Shown in pieces: positions 58,341 to 64,000 of a stretch of 64,000 nt of DNA. This stretch comes from Cunninghamia lanceolata (Eukaryota > Streptophyta > Pinopsida > Cupressales > Cupressaceae). Location of the stretch: the NCBI GenBank assembly GCA_027924645.1, contig BSBN01000495.1, positions 744,001 to 808,000 of the forward strand. Reading direction: 5' to 3'. Position 1 is the first letter of the stretch, and each line of letters starts with the position of its first letter. The position numbers were made by a program, and so were the translations under genes. Below the pieces are notes generated by a model, which saw nothing but the letters and a program-made list of their open reading frames with translations, ran no database searches and was not told where the DNA came from.

Positions 58341-59184
58341 TTATTCTTTACAGGTTTAGGGAGGGTATATAGTGGTGCTTCAATGGTGGCAGCGAGAACG
58401 CAAATAGCTGTGATTTTGGCAACTGTATGTATTCCAGGTTAATGCATGTGTGATTTGATAACTGATTTGTCGTATTCCACTCCCTACTTCTTGATCAGTA
58501 TAACTTCTTTAGTTATTCTTCATTTGGTTATGTTAAGATTGTTAATGAGATTGTTTATACTAATAGTTTGGGTGGCTAGGTGCTCTACAAAACATTGTTA
58601 ATTGATCTATATACATTTTAGTTATCATATAACAATAGATTCTGACAAGTAGTAATGCTACAAAAATTTGGAAGTTGCCCAACATTTTGCAATAGGGGAC
58701 ATTTTGCTTGTTTCAATGTTCAACCAATAGGGATGTTAGAACTTTGTCAAATTAGATATAATGATCTTTTGAGTCTTGACTGGGCACAACATGAGAAGTA
58801 ATTTGTTTGTAACTTGATTGGATATTGTAACTTCAAGTGAAAATACTTCCCAGGCTAACCATTGGCAATGTCATTGTGGAAGACGTAGACCGAATAACAC
58901 TGCACATTTTCCACAATCATAAAATGTCATTGCCATCCAATTGAAGGAGAAGTTGCACATTATGCTTACTAGACACAACCCCCTTGTAAACTCATTTGCA
59001 ATCTTCAATTATTGTAGACCTGCATTTCCAAGAACGCACTTTCACAAGGGAAAAGAGTACACTCTTTCATCACTCACAGGTGATTTGCATATCATACATG
59101 CACAATTGTTCATAATAAACTTATTTACATGTATGTCAAGTGAGGAAATTTGGTGGATTCTTGAAAAGTGTTTGACCACATGAA

Positions 59185-62172
59185 AGAATGAGACAGTGTC
59201 TCATGGAATATGATTATTGCAATGTACAGAAGATGTGGGTATCCTCACGAGGTAGTCACATTGTTTCACCAAATGCAATAAACAAGTCTCCCACCCGATC
59301 AGGTCACATTTTCCAACATACTCCCAACCTGTGCTAAAATGGGAGTTTTGGAAGAGGGTTTGAACATCCATAAAAGCATAAAATAGAGCAATTTTTATAG
59401 ATGTTGTAGTTGCAATAGCCCTGGTAGACATGTATGCAAAATGTGGAAGCATAGAGAAGTCACATGAACTGTTTGACAAAATGCCTCGAAGAACTGTGGT
59501 TTCATGGAATGCAATGGCTACAGGATATGCATAAAATGGACTTGTTGAAAAAGCTTTATAAATTTTCAAGATAATGCATATGGCAAGTGTAAAGCCAGAC
59601 TACACAACCTTTGCCAGCATCCTCCCTGCCTATGCCAAAATGGGAACATTGGAACACGGTATAGACCTCTATCACAGCATAATGAAATGGGGATTTTTGT
59701 CCAATACTGTAGTTGGAAATACTCTGGCAGACATGTATGCAAAAATGTGGAAGCATAGAAAAAGCTTGTGAATTGTTTGACAGAATGCCTCAAAGAGATG
59801 CAATCTCATGGAATCCAATGATTGCAGGATATTCACAAAATGGATTTGTTTAAAGGGCTTTCAAAACTTTCAAGCAAATGTAATTGGCGATCTAAAGCCA
59901 AATTCTACAACCTTTGCCAACATCCTCCTATCCTGCACCAAAATGGGAGCTTTACAACAGGGTATAGAAATCCATCAAAGCATAAAGGATAGAGAATTTT
60001 GTCAGATGTTGTAGTGGCAACTACGCTGGTAGACAAGTATGCAGAATGTGGAAACATAGACAAAGCACGTGAACTGTTTGACAAAATGCCTTAAAGAAAT
60101 GTGGTCTCATGGACTGCAGTGATTGCAGGATATACACAAATTGAATTTTTTGAGAAGACTTTAGAAACTTTCAAGAAAATGCAATTGGAAGGTGTAAAGC
60201 CAGACTCCACAACCTTTACTGGCATCCTCCTTGCCTATGCCAAAATGGGAGCTTTGGAATAGGGTATGGACATCCATCAAAGAATGAAGGATAGAGGAAT
60301 TTTGTCAGATGTTGTAGTTGCAACTGCTCTAGTAGACATGTATGCAAAATGTGGAACCATGGACAAGGCACATGAACTATTTGATAGAATGCCTCAAAAA
60401 ATTGTGGTCTCATGGACTGCAATGATTGTAGGGTATGCACAAATTGGATTTTTTTAAAGAGCTCTAGAAACTTTCAAGCAAATGCAATTGGTATGTGTAT
60501 TATCCAGATTGCACAACCTTTTCTAGCATCCTCCCTACCTATTCCAAAAATAGAATCTTTGGAATAGGGAATGGGCATCCATCAAAGCATAATAGAAGGG
60601 GGATTTTTGTTAGATATTAGAGTTGGACAGAATGCCTCAAAGAGATGTCATCTCTTGGACTGCAATTATTGCTAGATACATGCACAAAAAATGGATTTGT
60701 TGAAAAGGCTTTACAAACTTTCAAGCAAATGCAATTGGCCGGTGTAAAGCCAAATTCCACAACCTTTTCCAGCATCCTTCCTACCTACTCTAAAATGGGA
60801 GCATTGAAACAAGGTATGGACATCCATAAAAAAGTAATGGATAGAGGAATTTTGTCAGATGTTGTAGTTTCAATTGCCTTGGTAGACATGTATCCAAAAT
60901 GTGGAAGCATTGGCAAGACATGTGAACTATTTGGCAGAATGCCTCAAAGAGATGCCATCTCATGGAATGCAATGATTGCAGGATATGCACAAAATGGATT
61001 TGTTGAAAAGGCTTTAGAAACTTTCAAGCAAATGCAATTAGCAGGTGTAAAGCCAAATTTGACAACCTTTTCCAGCATCCTCCCTGCCTGTGCCAAAATC
61101 AGAGCTTTGGAATAGGTTATGGACATCCATCATAGCATAATGGAAGGGGGATTTTTGTCAGATATTATAGTTGGAAATGCTCTGGTAGACATGTATGCAA
61201 AATGTGGAAGTATATATAAGGCACGTGAACTATTTGATGAAATGACTCAAAGAGATGTCATCTCTTGGAATGCAATGATTGTAGGATATGCACAAAATGG
61301 ATTTTGCAAGGATGCTCTCAAAATATTTGAATTAATGAAGCAATCTGGAACATATCCTAACATTGTAAGATTTTCTTGTGTTCCATGTACATGCAGCCAT
61401 GTAGGTTTAGTGCATGAGGGCTATAAATACTTCAATCAGATTAGTAAGCCTTATTGGATTACACCTACAATTGATCATTATGTGTGCATGGAACCTTGAC
61501 CTTCTTGCTCATGCTGGCTATCTTGAGGACACTCTAAACCATATCATTAAGATGTCATTTAAACCTGTTGTGATTGTGTGGATGTGTTTCCTTGGTACTT
61601 GTAGATCACATATGAATGTGGGGCTAGGAGTATTTATAGTGACACTAGTTTTTTATTTGGATCCTAAAATTGTTGCGACTTATGTTCTTCTCTCAAACAT
61701 CTATGTAGAACTGGGCAAGTGGGGTGAGGTTCAAATGTTAAGAAGATTGATGAAAGATAGAGGAGTTAAAATGATTCCTGGATGTAGTTGGATTGAAGGT
61801 CATAAAATGGTAAATTATTTTTGTGTGGGAGACATATCACATCCATAGACACGGGATCTATGTAAAGTTGGAGAAATTGGCTTGGGAGATGAAGGCAGGA
61901 GGGCATTTTCTAGATTCAAGACATTTACTAAATGATGTGGAAGAGGAGGAAAAATAATTATCTCTGCCACCATAGTGAAAATTTGACAGTTGCATTTGGC
62001 TTGTTAGACACACCCCCTATAACAACTACTAGAGTTGTAAGAACTTTCAAGTATGTGATGATTGCCACGCTACAAAATTTATATCCAAGTCTGTTGCAAG
62101 AGAAATTGTTGTGATAGATGCAAATTGTTTCCATTATTTTAAACAGGGACAATATTCTTAAGGAGATGATTG
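59185..62172 (+). pseudogene. PPR-DYW protein pseudogene
   Basis: Pentatricopeptide repeats of the PLS class run from about 59190 to 61500. Each block contains GDIH-like MDIH.S, VDMYAKCGSI, LFD.MPQRD, ISWNAMI.GYAQNGF, KALETFKQMQLAGVKPN and TTF.SILP. An E domain follows (YVLLSNIYVELGKWGEVQML, PGCSWIEGHKMV). A decayed DYW deaminase tail comes next: LCHHSENL with the HxE motif (about 61970), then in another frame CDDCHATKFISKSVAREI, and last FHYFKQGQYS followed by a stop and GDDW. PPR-DYW proteins edit C to U in organelle RNAs. At least five frameshifts and several TAG stops (for example 61114-61116, possible CAG-to-TAG) inactivate it. No clear start codon or targeting peptide. Confidence 0.92.
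59336..61120 (+). repeat. Seven tandem ~302 bp PLS blocks in the PPR pseudogene
   Basis: The phrase AAAATGGGAG(C/T)(A/T)TTGGAA recurs near 59336, 59637, 59939, 60242, 60546, 60793 and 61096. Spacings are about 301, 302, 303, 304, 247 and 303 bp. Each interval encodes one P-L-S triplet; the fifth is about 56 bp short. Adjacent blocks are strikingly alike, suggesting recent unequal duplication or gene conversion. Confidence 0.8.
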
Positions 62173-62367
62173 GTGATGCTAAATAAAGCAATCTGAAAAA
62201 TAGGCTTGCAATATAATAATGTGCATGAAGGGACAATGTTTTATTTCTAGTTTCTAGAAAGTTTTATTTATTTTTTGTTTTGCAAGTATTTGACAATCTA
62301 GACCATGTTGTTGTCTTTGTAAAATTAGATGCATAGAGTGCAATGGAGATCATTGCTTATACACATT
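62173..62367. other. 3' flank of the PPR pseudogene
   Basis: AT-rich; no feature recognised. Confidence 0.4.
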
Positions 62368-63878
62368 GTTGGGATATTTATCAAAGACCTATTTTATGAT
62401 AACAAGAACTTTTCATTAAATTATTTTTAGGGAACCTGTATAGGTATGAAATGAAAATTTATAGGAAGTGGAAAATTGGGAAAACATAAAAGGTGAGGAG
62501 CACTATGTAAGTAAATTGGAAAGTCCCATGTGACAAGGGTCGTTGTACAGGTTATCATTTAATCATATTTCAAGTGTCAAATCCAGGGTTGTGTCCATGG
62601 CTATTTGTAATTAGGAATCCTAAAGTTGCCCAGTTTTTATCCAACTAACTCTAATTATCTTTACTGATTAACAAAACTTAATATCATTGATCTATCTGCT
62701 GTGAAATGAATTCTAAGAATATTGAAAATAAAACTGAACGATGAATTTCTTAAAGTAAATCTATATTACTCCTTCCACTGTAAACATGCATTTATCTATG
62801 AAAACAATAACTATTTCTTTAAACAAAATATGAAATAATGAAAATGACAGTACTAGCCTTCTGCCTTAGTGGTGAGAGTGGGCCCTTGCTCCATACCCTT
62901 GGGGCTATAGACCAAAGTAAAGAATCAACACAAGAGAATAATATCACAACTCAATTCAGTCCAATTCCATCTGCTTTGTATTCATAAAATGTCTATACCA
63001 AAATAAGGTTATAGAAATTAGAAAAATAATCGTTGTCCTGTTTTTTCTACTACTTCTGTAAGTTTATATCTAAATCTATGATGAGAGATCACTCACCCTA
63101 TTCTACTAGTTCATCTAAGAGATAACATCAATCTCTTTATTGTACTAATAGTCTAACTATAGAATGAATATCCATGCAATTAAAATAGATTTAGTGGAAC
63201 AACAGTCCATACTAAATCTGAGTCTTAGTTTTTAAATACACTTGGGCAGCGAGGCCCTCAAATATAGGTATTTAAATTAGTTTATCAATAACTCATGTAA
63301 AATCAAAAAGAGATAAAAACTTCCAGCAGTTAACTATAGACTGGCCTTAATTACTCAGGTGATGATTTGAGTAATATCAGGAGCATCTCGATCACCACTG
63401 GAAGTGTCTAACTGACAGTTGTGCTAGAAATCTGAACTATTCTAAAGAGGCACCGGAGATGTATGTGACCTTCTCAATTAGCTCTAGAGATGCTTGTGAT
63501 TTAGTCCAACTTTGGAGATGGTTCACCTCCTTATCCCAAAATCTCTCCATTCAAATTGGAAACATTGGAGACCAGTCATGGCATTCTGATGTTGGCTCCA
63601 GAGATCATTAGGACTACCTTTGGAGATGCATAAAATTGTCTATTTGAACAGCTGCACCTGTTGATTAAAAAAGAGAAGATTTCTACATATTTCAATCAAT
63701 TCAACGCACATTGGTCCTTCAATCAGAAATCATGATTCTAAGTAATTTATCTCTTATTAATCATCATTAGAACAATCTTGTTAGCTTATTTTGGTGCAGT
63801 CACTAGGACAATGGAATAAGAAGGGAGAAAAAGAGGGATAAAAAGGTGTATTTCATGGGTGTTACCTAGCACTCATCA
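62368..63878 (-). repeat. Possible LTR of a minus-strand element running off the window
   Basis: The right edge ACTCATCA is followed by TCCCCCCGTACTT, which on the minus strand reads as a purine tract ending at TGATGAGTGC. This is the arrangement seen for Gypsy-2 at 34745-34767. The left edge is tentatively TGTTGGGATA at 62368, which would end the minus-strand LTR in TATCCCAACA. No partner LTR or duplication is in the window, so this rests on edge signatures alone. Confidence 0.3.
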
Positions 63879-64000
63879 TCCCCCCGTACTTAAGGATTAG
63901 TAGGTCCTCCTACTTCTCACAATCTGGACTTATTCTGGTGAAATATCCTGTCAATCAAGTTGTAGTCCTGTGCATAGGTAGTCCAAGTGGTGTGGTCTAT
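63879..64000 (-). other. Possible 3' internal end of the same element
   Basis: Purine tract on the minus strand at 63880-63889, then sequence too short to classify. Confidence 0.25.

Overview
The window looks like nuclear DNA from a large, repeat-rich plant genome, most likely a gymnosperm (conifer-like). The reasons are nested LTR retrotransposons, long degenerate TTTAGGG tracts, a Tat-type Gypsy element, a chromovirus, and a decayed PPR-DYW gene. No intact host gene was seen, and no tRNA, rRNA or CRISPR. Almost every reading frame belongs to a mobile element or a pseudogene.

Layout. (1) 1-1508: 3' end and LTR of a Copia-like element (Copia-A), sitting next to an interrupted, stop-ridden ORF (1510-2517). 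(2) 3650-5100: decayed Copia integrase/RT on the minus strand. (3) 5933-54563: one Copia-like element (Copia-B), bounded by a GGAGA duplication, with gag zinc knuckles and a protease motif but no recognisable integrase or RT; a long unknown ORF (49430-52790) takes their place. (4) Inside the 5' LTR of Copia-B lies a 40.3 kb insertion (6033-46345) with 34 bp terminal inverted repeats (30/34 identical) and a 4 bp ACAA duplication. The uninterrupted target sequence is visible in the 3' LTR of Copia-B. (5) 54569-58900: unassigned host-side sequence. (6) 59185-62172: PPR-DYW pseudogene built from tandem ~302 bp PLS blocks. (7) 62368-64000: possibly the start of another minus-strand LTR element.

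The 40 kb element is the main discovery candidate. It carries two convergent genes. Gene A (+, 11086-24739) is a multi-exon gene of unknown function. Gene B (-, 42211-31619) is transposase-like, with a CCCKYH motif and a GHGKGEHDG..KR motif. A palindrome close to AAAATGGATATCCATTTT occurs in four clusters: just inside each element end, and about 110-285 bp upstream of each gene start. This suggests transposase or regulator binding sites. Both genes carry nonsense codons that could all be C-to-T (or G-to-A) changes, and each was later hit by a Gypsy element: Gypsy-1 (Tat lineage, 11265-22832) in gene A and Gypsy-2 (chromovirus, 33291-40885) in gene B. Other cargo includes interstitial telomere-like tracts, a foldback array of ~360 bp units, a microsatellite and PPR fragments.

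Order of events, read from nesting and by-eye LTR divergence: Copia-B first (LTRs about 90% alike), then the 40 kb element, then the two Gypsy elements (LTRs about 97-98% alike).
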